Below are positions 1 through 12,673 of a stretch of DNA of 64,000 nt, one piece after another (position 1 is the first letter of the stretch; each line of letters begins with the position of its first letter). Made by a program: the position numbers and the translations under genes. The notes beneath the pieces were generated by a model. The model made no database searches, had not been told where the DNA came from, and saw only the letters and a list, made by a program, of their open reading frames with translations. The stretch comes from Branchiostoma floridae (taxonomy: Eukaryota > Chordata > Leptocardii > Amphioxiformes > Branchiostomatidae), in NCBI RefSeq assembly GCF_000003815.2, contig NC_049995.1, positions 17,869,777-17,933,776 of the forward strand, given 5' to 3'.

Positions 1-237
1 TTGGTCTATCCCCTGTATAAACTATGGTCACGTTTGTGAAATTAAATGAATACAGAATAGACTGAAGACCCTGACACTCATTTAGGACCAATCCCTTCAC
101 CGGGTAGGAAAGTGGCCTGGAATCTATCCTATCCTTCAGTTTACTCTTCTGGTTGCATTAAAGGAAAATGTAACTTTTCTGACTTTTTTAGTTTTCAGTA
201 TTCAGAGACATAGCCTAAATTTTCAATTGCAGCAACA

Positions 238-402
238 GACACAAATACACAGTCACATGCAAATTCACACACTCTCACTCACTCACTCACTCACACACAC
301 ACACACCCACGAACACACACACACATAAACACACACACACACTCACACACACACTCACTCACTCACACACATACACTCACATAAACACATACATTAACAC
401 AA

Positions 403-435
<33 letters not shown>

Positions 436-474
436 CACTAGCACACACACACACACACAAACACACACACTAGC

Positions 475-509
<35 letters not shown>

Positions 510-535
510 AACACACACACATACACAAACACAGA
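238..535. repeat. CA microsatellite
   Basis: About 300 bases of (CA)n interrupted by ACTC, AAAC and TAG variants. Interruptions recur at regular spacing (ACAAACACACACACACACACTAG), suggesting a higher-order unit of about 30-40 bases. Confidence 0.95.
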
Positions 536-699
536 GTCTGTAGTAGCAGCCTGGTGTGACTATGTTGCCATGATGACACCTGCCGTGCGTCATTAGTGTA
601 CAAACACTCAGCTGGGTCCTTCCAACAATGGCAGAGCTGTCGGCAACCCTCTTTCGTCAGCTTCCGCCTCAGCTTACACCGACGTTTCAATACAGAAAT

Positions 700-1055
700 G
701 GGGAACCAAATTATGGGGCGGTGAAACCAATATAGCTAATGGAAGTAGAGTCAACGTTTGGATATTTCATGAAGACTCCTACATGTGCGTCACAAAAGCG
801 TAACCATAGTAACGTTACCATAGCAACGTTGCCATGGTAACCATAACAACGTCCTGTCAACAATGGTAAAGACTTCATCAATCTTTCCATCAGTTTCCTG
901 ATCAACGGCTACCACATTTCATACAGTAGAAGGAACCCAATTTGCGGACGGTAAAACCAATTCTGTTAATGGCATGAGAAGGGCCAACGTTTGAATAATT
1001 CATGAAGACTCCTACGTGTACATCACTGTATCGTTACCATAGCAACTTGGCAGTC
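700..1055. repeat. Two diverged copies of a ~130 bp repeat with X-box palindromes
   Basis: The segment 705-830 (gcggtgaaaccaat ... catgaagactcctac) recurs diverged at 938-1050 (cggtaaaaccaat ... catgaagactcctac). Both copies end in a GTTACCATAGCAAC palindrome; the first copy has it expanded into a tandem cluster at 800-850. Confidence 0.6.
800..850. promoter_or_regulatory. Tandem RFX X-box-like palindromes
   Basis: Consecutive 14-mers fit GTNRCCATRGYAAC: GTAACCATAGTAAC (800-813), GTTACCATAGCAAC (814-827), GTTGCCATGGTAAC (828-841), with GTAACCATAACAAC overlapping at 837-850. The pattern matches the X-box bound by RFX factors, master regulators of ciliary genes. No gene start is adjacent in this window. 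Confidence 0.4.
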
Positions 1056-1369
1056 CCTACCAGGCTTATCAATCATTTGTTGGAAAATAATAAAAGTTGC
1101 CGAATGGCACAGTATCCTTGCGTGGTTGTATCTCTGTACTATTAAGTGTGTGATATCATGGCTAACTTCTGTTTTTATTTTTCAGCACCTTGAAAAGTCT
1201 GTTTCAGATCTAGATTAGTATTGTCTACTCGCATAATTTCACCGGGTTACATGAATACGGCACTTAAATGAATAGCACCCAAGGAGATCCCCCCAAACGC
1301 CTGGGCCACCGTTATTGAAATGTGCAAAGTAGCGAAATTCAATGTTCTTATTTTTATCTTCGCCAAGAA

Positions 1370-2000
1370 GATAATGATTTTGCCGACTTGGGTCTGTATG
1401 TAGGTCAACAGGATATAAGTCGAGAAATTGTGGACGGAACTTTTTGATTTTTGCAGGTGTGTAGCGGTTGTCGATAGGCATGCCTAGTTCGAAAATGGGT
1501 TACCTGGCGTTTTTGTACGGTACGGTAACGAGCTTATTATTTTTTTGGGTGTTTTTTCGGGAAGCATAAGTCAAAATGCAGCTGGGCGATTTTCATGATA
1601 TTTGGCAGGTGTGTAGCGGTTGTAGAAAGGATTGTCATGTGCGAGAATGGTTTAGCTACCTTTTACCTATGGTGCTGTAGCTGGCTTTGTATAAGTGCGT
1701 TTGTCTGTATGCAAGATAACTCAAGACGTTCTTGATGGATGCTAATGATATTTGGTTGATAGGTAGGGGACACAAAAAGGATGGTCATGATTTTTTAATG
1801 GTGGATAGCTGTTGGGACTAGGTGTGAATGGTGTAATTTTGGGCCTCCTAGCAGCTTGTTTGGAACTGCAGTGGGTCTTATAGTTCGTAACTTTTTAGAT
1901 GGATAACCCCTGAGGGGATTGATCGATATTCTTTATTTTTGGGTACTACAGGTAGGTAGGTACTTTGGGTGATCATCAACATAATGAGATGCAAATTATG
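1370..2000. repeat. Diverged tandem-like repeat, units of ~110-170 bp
   Basis: Successive stretches share the pattern TAAGTCRAGAA..., then TTTGATTTTTGCAGGTGTGTAGCGGTTG or variants such as ATGATATTTGGCAGGTGTG, then a pause before the next copy (about 1410, 1570, 1720 and 1880). Strongly diverged. No reading frame survives. Confidence 0.45.
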
Positions 2001-4300
2001 TAAATCACTATCTATTTAAAATAATTACTTAGGGTAGCTTATCCTGGAGAAGCAAACAGGGTGAAGGAGAAAGGTAATGTTACATGATACTCTATATGTC
2101 TGGACGTGTACAGTTCACCAGTGAGGGAAGGTGGTGACCTGGTTACACCAAATTAACCCTGACTCAAGCAGCAAAAGGGAGAGAATCAGTCATGTGGAAC
2201 CGAATTCGAAGTTTCCCCGAAGTCTAAGAGACCAGACGTGCCCAGCCCTTTATCCCGCTGGTCTGAGTTTCAATAAGATTTGTGGGCATGATTCTCTTCG
2301 CCAGAAGAGTAATGTTATTGGTTGTATGGGTCTATATGCTGGTGAACAGCATATAACTCGAGAAATTGTTAGTCAAGATCCCAAGGCAATTGGGCACCAA
2401 TGCTACCCTACCAATGTGTGTGGACCATTAAGCATCATTTATCATTCAAGCCCCTCAGACTGTAGCAAATTATCCTGATCTACTTCCCCTGACATGGGCC
2501 AGTCACACCAAATTAACCCCCTGCCCTCAGTCTCCGGCCTTTAGCATAAAGATGACCCCTCAACTTAAAGACAAATCAAAGGTGCAGCAGAACTATTTGA
2601 TTATCCTGATGATACACATGTCATTGACCTGATAATTGTTTGCAGGGGAGAGAAGCACGAACAAGTGTCTCTAGGGCTCAGGGCTATATATTGAAACCAA
2701 ATAAGCTCATTAGATCACTATTGTTCATGCTATGATATTGGTACACCAGTACTTCTTTGAGAGTCCAAATACCCAGGTCTAACAGTTAGTCAGTCAGTCG
2801 AGGACATCAGACATCAACTCGGGAAGCTTGCAGGACCCTTATAACAGTGATCCATTCATTATACTCCAAAAAGGCTCTGAGTGTCTAGAGATTATTTAAT
2901 GTTTGTGCATAGAGAAATGTCTCAGTACCAGAGTGAATGCTAGTTCTAAGAGCTTGGCCAAGTTTTATAGCAGATGGGAGGAGTAACATGCCATACATTC
3001 ATTTAGATAAAACTTAGGTGCACTTTATATTTTGCTTAAACCATCCTGTGTCGGTTAACCGTCATATGACGCTTAGCCGTCACCGGTCTAAAGAGGAAAT
3101 AAAGGGCGTATGATGGTATTTCCGCAAACCATCCTGAGCTACCTCCGGACCTGGTCCTGGTTCGGTTTGATGATTTCTCCGTGAAAGAGAAACCATCACT
3201 GGTGACGGTAATAGGAGGGTGTGGGTCATACGCTAATGATGTGCTAACGAGACTGTAGCAATGGAAACATGTTTTTCCTCATTCTAATCTTTGAGACATT
3301 GAAAGTCGTCAAATGTTCCAAGTGGAATGGCCATTTTCCTACGGCACTGCAGTAGAATGTATGGGTGTTTGTAAACAACAATACCCGTGGTTAGATAAAT
3401 AGAATTTTCAACTGCTACAAACACACGTTCATGCAGTCGTTTGCTTTGGGGTAGGTGCTCTTTTAGAAATAGTACTACATGAATGAGACCTAATAGTCTT
3501 GAACAAAGGCATGATTATTTGGTGAAGAGATGTATTTGTGGAACTCTAGTTTGTGTATTTTATCGTCTTCTAAGTTATACATTAACGTAATATGCTATAC
3601 CTAAAATATAAAGACCCGGAGAAAATAACAGATTTTTAGATACTTTTAATCATGAAAATGAAAAGACGGATATGAAAGCTGACTGAAGGCCGGGAAGAAA
3701 GTCTTATCTATTTCAAATCCATAAATCTTCTTCTTCTGCCTCCTGGTCCTTAATGTGTGAAGAAATTGTGTACGGACTTTCTCCTTCCTTCACTTATTTT
3801 TTCTTGTTGATGTTCTATCTTGCATTAACAAATCTGTGAAACAAGAAATTACCTTACTCTTGCTCTTGCTCAACATTCAATGCATTAAAGCTGGAAAACA
3901 CTGAGGCAGTCACACATCACATAACAACTCGTCTGTAACAAACACCTTTACTTTTCTTTAGTTTATTACATTTCTTAGGAAACAGAACAAAAAACCATTT
4001 CAATCACAAAAGAACCCCTTATTGGTGACATTTTCCATAATTCTTTTTCATCTCTAAACAAATCCACACTATTTTAACAGTGTGTCATTCTGGAAAACCT
4101 ATGACACATTTCAGTTCAGGTGTGGAACTCTACTACTTCATTTGTCTTTGGCACAGTATATCATAAGTAAAAAGCTCATAACTTAACATCAAAACATTTC
4201 ATTACAGATGTTATTCCTTTAAATAAAGGTAACTTTCATTAAAACACACAGCATATCATAGTATTCTGACCTATCTTGTGACCTCTGACCCATGATGCAA
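2001..4300. other. Non-coding stretch downstream of moonraker
   Basis: No exon with splice context or conserved protein was seen on either strand. A GC-rich block at 3050-3240 carries related words in opposite orientation (agccgtcaccggt and actggtgacggt), possibly an old inverted-repeat element. Confidence 0.5.
3962..3967 (-). terminator. KIAA0753: Candidate moonraker polyadenylation signal
   Basis: AATAAA on the minus strand (TTTATT on the plus strand) about 345 bases past the stop codon. It would give a 3' UTR of roughly 360 bases. No other hexamer was checked exhaustively. Confidence 0.4.
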
Positions 4301-4311
4301 CCTGTGACCTG

Positions 4312-7300
4312 TCATGTGAACTCTGACCTATAAACATTCTCCACACATTCTTCACAGGCATCAGTCATCTCCATGACGACCGCATCCAGGACATCCTCCA
4401 TCAGTTCATCTGCCAGTCTGAGGAGAAACAAACAAGTTAAAACTGACGAAGGATGATGAAGCCGTGATTTAATGACAAATACTAATTTTGAACCAGAGAG
4501 GCAACATTTTCGAGAAAATGCAGGATGTTTCACCTTCAGTGGTTTGCCTTTTGTCAAGCTACTTACACATAATGCTACAGCATCACGCCCACCCTTGAGG
4601 CGTCGCCAAAAAAGAGAAACCTTATATTTGCTGCAACACCGTATTTGCTGAAACAGTTAATATTTCTTTCAAGTTTGCTGTAACCAAGGAGCTTGATGAA
4701 AGCTCCTTGCTGTAACACTATATGCTAAAATCACGGTAGTTCTAAGCTGTGATTGGTTTATGACAGAAGACGATGAAGAAAGACGAAGAAGAGCACACTT
4801 ACATGCACAAACAATATTTCTTCTTAGTTAGAAAAAACTAACTTGCAAAAGTCTTACCTTTGAAAGTAGATATACTCTGCAACCATACTTGACTGAAATA
4901 TATGAAATCTACATGAAAACGAAGAAACAAAACCTACTGGTCGACCAGTCTCCATGGGTTGAAGGCTCCGGCGGTTTCGTGGCTGGTTCTGCGCCGGTGC
5001 TGGTCGAAGCTACGCCGGTAGGAGCGGAGGTCCAGCATCTGGCCTGCAGGGGTGAACAGTAGGGTAGGGGGCGCTCCTACAACAGCTGTACGCTGGCCTG
5101 CATCTGTAGAATCTTTGACACCTGTCTCTTTAGTCCAAGGATGTCCTGACTGTGTAGCGGTGGAGTCTACGATACCTTCCTGGCGGAAGGAAAGTGAGTC
5201 TGGCATGTTGCCATGGAAACGACCTTCGGACCAGTGTGCTGGTTGGCTGGGGGGTGTCGGGGACCATGCCTCACGAGCTGTGACAACATCACAATAACCA
5301 GAAATTAAAAAAGAATAAAAACATCTGAAACATTTCTAAAGTAAAACTCATTCTTTTTATGATAAACAACACAGTTGCAATATATCATAACCACAAAGAA
5401 GTTGAATCATGATTATAGGTTATTGATTGGTGGATAGATGGATCTAGGACATCACTTAATTAAATGATTGTAACCTTCTATATAATGTATAACATGATAG
5501 TCACATTTTTCAAATAAGGTCTAGCTGAATGCATACCGGTTCTGAATCNNNNNNNNNNNNNNNNNNNNNNNNNNNNNNNNNNNNNNNNNNNNNNNNNNNN
5601 NNNNNNNNNNNNNNNNNNNNNNNNNNNNNNNNNNNNNNNNNNNNNNNNAGAAGGGAATCCAGCATTGACTGGCAAATATCATTTTTATTAGTCTCAAGAC
5701 ATTCTAACATCTAAAGGGTAAAGTTTTCCCAACTTACTTCTGATATGCTAAGAAGATAAGAAAGAAAGAAACCCACCTCCACCAGCTGTAGCTTCTGTAG
5801 GATGTTGTTCAAGGTTGACATGTCCTGTAGGGCGATGACCTCCTGGTGGGCTGACCTCTGACCTTCTAACCTCTGCAGCTCTGCAGACGTGTTTTCAAAC
5901 ACTTGATCGAGAACCGCGTTCCTTAAGACAGGTAAGTTGTCTCCTAGCTGCTTTCTCCTGTCGAGGTAACGCTCCTCAACTTCTCTCCTCATTCCAGCAT
6001 CCTGGAAACCCCCATACAAGCCCTCATGTTCTCCTCCCCTCTCTCCAGCTCTCTTAAAACCTCCATTCACATCCCTTCCTCCAGTTTCTTTAACAACCCC
6101 ATATACGTCCCTAGATTGCCTTCCTCTGGTTTCCTCATAACCCCCATACATGTCCTGATGACTACTCAAAGACCCTAAGGAGGTTCTTGGGTGACTTAAG
6201 AAGTCTTCAGGTATTTCTCCCCCTTTCTTCTCCATGTCTGGGTTTTCGTACAAGTTCCTCAAGTCTGCATTCCTTCTGCCATTAGGGGAAAGTCTTGAAG
6301 GACTATAGGTTAGACCATCCCTTCTTATCTCCACTCCTCCTGGGTTTCTGTACTCCTCCTTAAAGTCAAGGCTCCTTCTAGCATCTTGAGATGTCCTGGG
6401 GTGTCTGGAAGGATCCGTTATTTCTTCCCTTCTTCTCTCTAAGGCTTCTTGGTTCCTGAAAGTGTCTCTGTAGTTTAAACTTCTTCTTACAGCCGACCCC
6501 ACCTTGGGGCTCTTATGGGGGTTGAGGGAGCTCCCTCTGGGTGACAAAGATCGTTCTCTGTACCTGTCAACAATCATAATTAAATTGTACTGTAAGCAAC
6601 GTACTAGATGATAAACAGTCTGTCATTATTAAAACATATAAGTTTGCAATAGAAATTAGATTCAGTCCTTCTGTCTGTAAGATGTACATACAAAGATATC
6701 TAGAATTACCACCATAAATAATGATAATCAAAAATCTTTTGTACACTTTCCAATCTATATAGTCAGAAAAGCAGCCACACCTGACATGTTGGGGAGGGGG
6801 GCTTGGCGGTGGCGTCCTGTTCTCCTTGCCCATATATGGTAGCGGTGGTTTGACCTTGGCCCAGGACGCCAGCGTGTGCTTGCCTACGGGAGAGTGTGGC
6901 GGTCGCCGTGGTGTCCTCTGTTTACAAATAAACAAACAAACGATCTTTCACTACTTTTCCTAGAATGGCTAAACATGCAAGGTATAAAAATACAAATATT
7001 CAGCAACGGGTCTATATACAAACTGATGGCTGAGAGGAAAACAGCTATCTCATTTAATATGTTTTTTAAATTCACTTTCTGAAAGTGCATTTACTAACTT
7101 AAAGGTGAAGACCCTCCAAATGAGACTTTAAACAAATTAATGACAATAACAATACTTTTAGTTTTACTCCTACAATGTAGTACTGCCACTGATTTCAAAC
7201 TGATTCATCAAGTTAAGTTTTTTAAATCTGGGAACCGACAGGTTGACATGGAGAGGCCTAATATAAATATCAATTTTCAAGTTTTGCCAACGTTCATTTC

Positions 7301-10300
7301 TGACGTGTACAAGTGTAGTAAAGGTGACAGTAGTGTGGTAGACTGGTATCACTTACCAACTAGGTATAGACTTTCCCATCAGTCAATAACATAATAAACA
7401 CAATCACTGTTTTCTAACTGTTTCTTCCAGATAAAGGTGAGTTATTTTAAAACAAACTGAACTGGAAAGGCCTTACAAAGTTTTGCCAGCTGTACCTTTG
7501 ACTTTGGGGACACCAGAACCCCCCTCCGCCTAGCGGGATGGGTAAGACGTTGCACCTTCCCAGGTTTCCTGGCGCTGGTCCTTCTTAAAGCAGCAATACC
7601 TGCACGGAGAATGTCTTCCCTCTCTGGGTTTCCTGGAAGAAGCAAGGGCAAACATCTTAAGATCAGGACTGTTTCCAGAACCTATACTTCCCTCCACATT
7701 TGATTTATGCAACAGAAATAAATCCACCCTGTCCTGTTCAAATAATTAAAAAATTATGACATGAAACTGCATTTTAGTAAACTCAAAATGACAGATTTGA
7801 CGATGAAAATCAAAAACATGGACTCCCAAACAACGAGAGAGACAGTCCTGATCTTAAGATGAAAAAAAGCGTAGCATATTTTGGAGCTTTCTTAGATACA
7901 AATTACACACAATTATTTTTAGCTATGGTTAGCTTATTGTACGTGACACTGTATATACATGTAGGCCAGGTGCCTGATTTATATAAATTAACAAGAAGAA
8001 TAGTGATTAGTCAGATTAAGAAACATGTTAGTGAAGAAATAGAGCCCACCATCGTTTGTCTCCTGGTGCAGTAGTTGTGACATATCCTCCTCCAGTCTGT
8101 GAGCTGGGTGCAGTCTGGGCCCTGGAGAAGGTACAAGCACCAAGGAGTCATACAGGTGGTCTTCTGGTTACATATTTTGGAGGCTGGGCTACTACAAGTG
8201 GAGTTGTGCGAGATAACTTTAGGGTGCTTGGCCCAGAAGCCAGAGGTCCTGGGTTCAAATCCTGTCATTCTACCGATCTTGTGCTCTTCAATGGGGAAGG
8301 CACTTGACACAACTTTCCTCACTCCACCCAGGTGTAAAAATGGGTGCCTGACTTCAGTTGGGGAGGTTAAAAGGGCGGCGGAAGAAAAGGGATGGGCTCC
8401 ACCTTCCAATACTGTGCCCTAGACACTGTAGACAATAACCCACTGTCCCTATATGTTTACCCTAACCATGCAAACCTATATATAGCTACCTACTACCACT
8501 TTAAAAAAAATGAATACTACATTGTACAACTAACAGTAACTACTGGCACTACTGTCAGTTGTGATCAAAGAACTTCCAGTCATACCTGTCCGTGCAGGCC
8601 TGTCTTTCCAGACAGGCTGGCCACGTCTTGTCTTGACCTTCATACGACCTTCAGGTACCCTCTTGTGTGCTGTGACTTCTGAGGAAGGCTTGGGCTACAG
8701 GACACAGAAAAAAAAACTGTTGTTAAACTTTGTTACCCTATTTCTTTCTTATTTTTAGTTAGAACAGTAATGGTTCTGGTATCCGTTCTGCCGGTTTTCC
8801 CCAAGCAGATGGAAAAGAGTTTTGAGTCAACAACCGGATGAGCTTCCACCCACAAACTTTTTTTTTGTGGTTTGGTTTGAACAAACAAACAAACAAAAAA
8901 CGAGAACAACGGACTGTACCTGTCTTCTACCTAGTAGTTGCAGCAGACTCTTAGCTGACATGTCCTTAATGTAAACAAACAAACAAAGAAGAAGAGCCGA
9001 TAATACCTGTGTTCTACCCAGCAGGTGCAGCAGACTCTCCGCTGACATGTCCGCAATATAAACAAATAAATAAACAAACAAGAACAGCCAACCGTACCTG
9101 TACTTGTGTCCTACCCAGTAGTTGCAGCAGACTCTCTGCCGACATGACCTCGGCTGACCCCACCTGCAGCTGTGCAGACACCTGGGACAGCTGCTTGATC
9201 ACATGACCAAGGTCCTGGATGATTGACAAGAAATATTATTTCCGAAAATAGTCTCATCAGGTTGGTAGAACATAGGAGAATTTTTTGACACAACTTGTTG
9301 GCCAGCAGGTATTTACATCAAAAAGGATTACTAAGCAATGTACTAAGTACCTGCTGGTTGTGTAAAAACAATGCTTCTTTATCCTAAGAAATGTTATTGC
9401 TACTGAGCATGGCGACTACTTTCTTGTACAAGTCAAGGACTCAATGTGTTCTTTGGTACACACAGACAGATAGACAGACAGCAGACAGACGGACAGACAG
9501 ACAGACAAACAGACCTGGTATACCGTTGGCAGCCCCCCTCCCCTGCTGGTACACGGGTGGCAGCCCCCCTCCCCTGCTGTACTGATCAGGTAAACAAACA
9601 AACAAACAAACAAACAGACCTGGTACACTGGTGGCAGCCCCCCTCCCCCACTGTACTGATCAGGTAAACAAACAAACAAACAAACAGACCTGGTACACGG
9701 CCGGCAGCCCCCCTCCCCCGCTGTACTGGTCAGGCAGCTGCTGGATGAACACCTGAAGAACTTTCACTGCAGCTCGATGAGCAGCTCCCAGCTTCTTTAA
9801 GACATGAGCCTAGAACACAGCGGAAAGGTCATCTCAGGTCGTCTCAAGAAAAGGACAGAAGACCAGGCTTTTAGCCAGGCATGTGTCATGGCGTCATTTG
9901 GACACGCTTTTCTTAAAATAACAAGAAATTGGACGCACTAGATGCCCTTACACTGGGGAGCAGATCCTCTGACAAGTATGAAATTCTGATTGACCAGGGA
10001 TGTCACTTAAGTTCATTTGTGACCACTCTGACAGTAATTTTGCCTCTCAGGAGTATCAAGGAGCTTTTATCTGATAAAGGCTCCTTGGGAATATGTTACA
10101 ATACACCGTTTTAACTTAAAATTTGTGAAAACTCTGCACGGACTCCAGGAAGACTAGTGAATTGTCACTAATGGAGATCTCAATAAACCAAACCAAACCA
10201 AACCACCATGGAATGCGTGTGGCGTGTGCTAAAGATTGTGTGTATCTGAATAATTATACATTCTAACTTTGATACTGTACGGAAAAGACAAGCATGTAAA

Positions 10301-12673
10301 AACCTTTCTGGCTTGCTTGGTTTTCTCACTGGCAGGCCTGCTCAGGTCCTGTTCAACTTCTGCTATCTGGAAAAGAGAAAATAAAAGATAAGAAAGTATC
10401 TGAGCAAGACAGTACACAAGGAGATATTTACAGTGTACATCTTCACAGTGTGTGTGAGTGACAGCACCCAACAGTTTGCTGTATGCAATTTTGGGGCAAT
10501 CAGTTCACATCATATTCCATTTGATCATCTTCCATTTGCTGGTTTGAATTTAAACTGTAAATGCTTCACACTTTTTTACTTTTACTGACATATTCTTTCC
10601 CCTACACTTTTATATTCCAGAAAGAATGCACGTTGAAGTCTTCAACGACTACAACAAAACAAACAAACAAACAAACAAACAAACAAACAAACACACACCT
10701 GGTGCTGTAGTGTGTAGACCATCCTGCCCGCCCTGGTCAGCTGTTCTTGCCTCCTGACCTCTGACCTGGGATCGTCCTCCGTGTCCGAGATTTTCTCCAC
10801 GCTACCGCGCCGCTTTCGCTTGGACGGACTCGGAACCTGACCTGCAGGTGCGGGGAATTCGATACTCGAGGTGTCAGGTATCACAGGTGTTTAAGGTTTG
10901 AGTTTGAAACAATTCCATGATACAGGAATGCTATGTTGCAACTGCACATTCATGGTGGGTATTTCAAACTTACCAGTAAACCCTTCAAAACAAAACCAGC
11001 GCAAATTTTCACCAATGTCAAATGATTTTAGGGGATTAGTAAAGTTTTCTGGTCAAAATGAATTTCCTGCTGATTCTGAGTTTCAAAGTTCTGACCTCCT
11101 CTTCCTGTCAAGTGTCAGCTTACACTAAGTTACAGTTACATTCATCTTCTCCTTCACTTCCTAACACTCTACAGTATTCAACTTATAATTAATACACAGA
11201 ACCAAATTTTTACACAGACACAGACTGACAATCTGAAAATAAAACCTCTATACAGCCCAGACCTCACCTTGTGTTAAGTGTCCCTCCAGCTCCCGGATGT
11301 ACCTCTGGAGCTCCTTCTGAAGTTTCCTCACCTGTCTGGAGGGCTTGTCTCCAGGTAACACAGGTGAGTCTCCAGGTAAAACCCCAGGTGAGTCTTCCGC
11401 CAGCCTAAGAACCAGCCCAGGTGATGATGGCATGTCTCTGTGCCTCTGCTTCACCCTGGGTGGTGACACTTGTAAATTCTCGGATGTCGGTTTTCTTGCA
11501 CTGGAAGTCTTGGCTGGTTTTCTTCCTTGTATACTACTAGAAGATCTATTTCTACTTTGTTGTTGATTTCTATTCCTCTGAGTGTTTCTTTCTTGTGCAA
11601 CGTCAATGTTACAGTCTTCTTCACTGTCTTCCCTCACTCCCGAGTCTGTTGTTGCCACATCAGCCATGTTGATTACCTGATCATTCCTCCTACGTTTCGC
11701 GTTATCCCGTCTGGCGAGAAACAACGCCTGAGAAAGTTTCTCCTGGGAGAGAAGTGACATCTGTCCGGCTGACACAGCACTGGGGTCGTTTCTACTCACC
11801 GGTGAGGCACCAAGTTTCTCCACGACGACAGCAGAAGGTTTCCGGTACCTACATGGACAAAGGTAAGACATCCGGGTGATAAGATATGCCACATAGCAGT
11901 TATTCAATCAACTGGATATGATTTTGGAAACAGTTAGATATTTGAGGTAGCATCTAACGTTACTACCTTTTGTCAGTGACTGAGGAAATCTTGTTGAACA
12001 GCATGTTTTACACCCTAACCATCCTGCCTGCCCTGGTCAGCTGTTCCTGTCTCCTGACTTCCGTACAACAAACAAACAAGCAAACAAACAAACACACACT
12101 CAAGCAGCTGGAGATGATTTTCGAAAGGATTTGATATTTCAGGTAGCGTCTACTAGTACTTCCTTTTGTCAGTGACTCTGAGCAGATCTGTCAAACAGCA
12201 CGTTAACTAGCAAATATACAGGCTTTTCATTGACGTCGTACTAATTATAATTGAATCCTCCGATGACCATGTTGGCGGGTAATTGAATTAAGCAGTAGCA
12301 TTTTTATGTGGTTAACAACATACACTGTAATTCAACATAGCGCGGATGACGTCAAATGAAAAGCCTGTATTCTCTATCAATTGATAAGCGAAGAAAGTGA
12401 AGACAAAGTTTAGATAGTAAGTAAGAAACAGAATTAAGACAAGGTTCCGTACCTCTTGGTGAGACTGTCGGCCGCGGTTGCCATGTTGACGTTAAACGCC
12501 AGCTGGTTCTGCTTCTGAAGGGCAAAAGGTCGCGCGTCCCTGCCTGGGTGGCTGCCAGTGGGCGGGAGGTTGCCGGGGAAACGCTTCAGGTTGCCATGGT
12601 AACGGTGCACACCGCTACTGCCCGGTGGAAGCTGGAACTCCAGCTGGGTTTTACCACTGACAATGCTCGTCAT
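4312..12673 (-). CDS. KIAA0753: Moonraker / KIAA0753 (OFIP) orthologue, 12 coding exons
   Basis: Exons, 5' to 3' on the minus strand: 12673-12453, 11848-11268, 10841-10699, 10366-10304, 9809-9690, 9214-9098, 8694-8586, 7632-7496, 6917-6781, 6563-5777, 5269-4938, 4417-4312 (stop TGA at 4314-4312). All junctions are GT-AG and phases agree; total 951 codons including stop, close to the human protein as I recall it. Recognised by the N-terminal block QNQLAFNVN (about residue 55) followed by SLLSQEKLSQALFLARRD (about residue 105), which resembles human KIAA0753. The family acts at centriolar satellites with OFD1 and FOR20 in centriole duplication and ciliogenesis. The product is charged, with predicted helical segments (AHVLKKLGAAHRAAVKVLQ; DLGHVIKQLSQVSAQLQ) and an acidic C-terminus. 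The weakest point is the 5269 acceptor (CTCGTGAG|GCATGG), which lacks a pyrimidine tract; the better-looking site at 5277 would shift frame unless an exon lies in the N gap at 5549-5648. Confidence 0.86.
5549..5648. other. Assembly gap (100 N)
   Basis: Exactly 100 N, the usual placeholder for unknown size, in the moonraker intron between its two last large exons. A missing short exon cannot be excluded. Confidence 0.99.
5777..6563 (-). CDS. KIAA0753: Large moonraker exon (787 bp), Arg-rich repeats
   Basis: Longest exon of the moonraker gene, about 262 codons. It encodes imperfect repeats of the form ARRSLDFKEEYRNPGG, VRRSLNYRDTFRNQEA and GRRNADLRNLYENPD, spaced about 30 residues apart, then Gly-rich MYGGYEE/VYGVVKE/LYGGFQD repeats, then a likely coiled coil (about 5780-5960) with LQRLEGQRSAHQEVIALQDM. 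The acceptor is TTGACAG|GTACAG and the donor GTGGAG|GTGGGT. The N-terminal two thirds look disordered. The repeats are seen directly; I know of no named domain for them. Confidence 0.85.
8195..8435 (+). mobile_element. tRNA-derived SINE
   Basis: A Pol III B-box-like GGGTTCAAATCC at about 8252 sits in a tRNA-like head (GAAGCCAGAGGTCCTGGGTT). The body CACTTGACACAACTTTCCTC ... CCAGGTGTAAAAATGGGTGC ... GGGGAGGTTAAAAGGGCGG is shared with the minus-strand copy at 57115-57290. It lies in a moonraker intron. Confidence 0.7.
8840..9160 (-). repeat. KIAA0753: Junction array at moonraker donor 9098, 3 copies
   Basis: The exon end (MSAESLLQLLGRTQVQ) plus donor recurs with donors after 9098, 9007 and 8920; units are 87-91 bp and include a (TTTG)n run. 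The copy nearest the exon body (9098) keeps the frame; the others lie within the intron. Confidence 0.88.
9500..9745 (-). repeat. KIAA0753: Junction array at moonraker donor 9690, 3 copies
   Basis: Exon end encoding DQYSGGGGLPAVYQ plus donor CCAG|GTCTG recurs with donors after 9690, 9620 and 9515, separated by (TTTG)n. A CAGA run continues at 9465-9515. Confidence 0.88.
9865..10095 (+). repeat. Interspersed repeat, copy 1
   Basis: Begins GACCAGGCTTTTAGCCAGGC and includes CACTGGGGAGCAGATCCTCT and TTCTGATTGACCAGGGATG. It shares about 140 bp with 60038-60190 and, inverted, with 32145-32415. The class is unknown. It ends in a hairpin CAAGGAGCTTTT ... AAAGGCTCCTTG. Confidence 0.65.
12217..12369. 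mobile_element. MITE with 21-bp inverted ends
   Basis: TACAGGCTTTTCATTGACGTC at the left is matched by GACGTCAAATGAAAAGCCTG at the right. 153 bp in moonraker intron 1 coding region spacing (between exons 12453 and 11848). Confidence 0.7.

Noticed and set aside
2131-2478. 115-codon plus-strand frame
   Set aside because: No recognisable protein, no splice context, overlaps diverged repeat words; likely chance.
8252-8263. Functional tRNA gene
   Set aside because: B-box-like sequence only; no acceptor stem or cloverleaf, and the body matches another dispersed copy, so it is a SINE.
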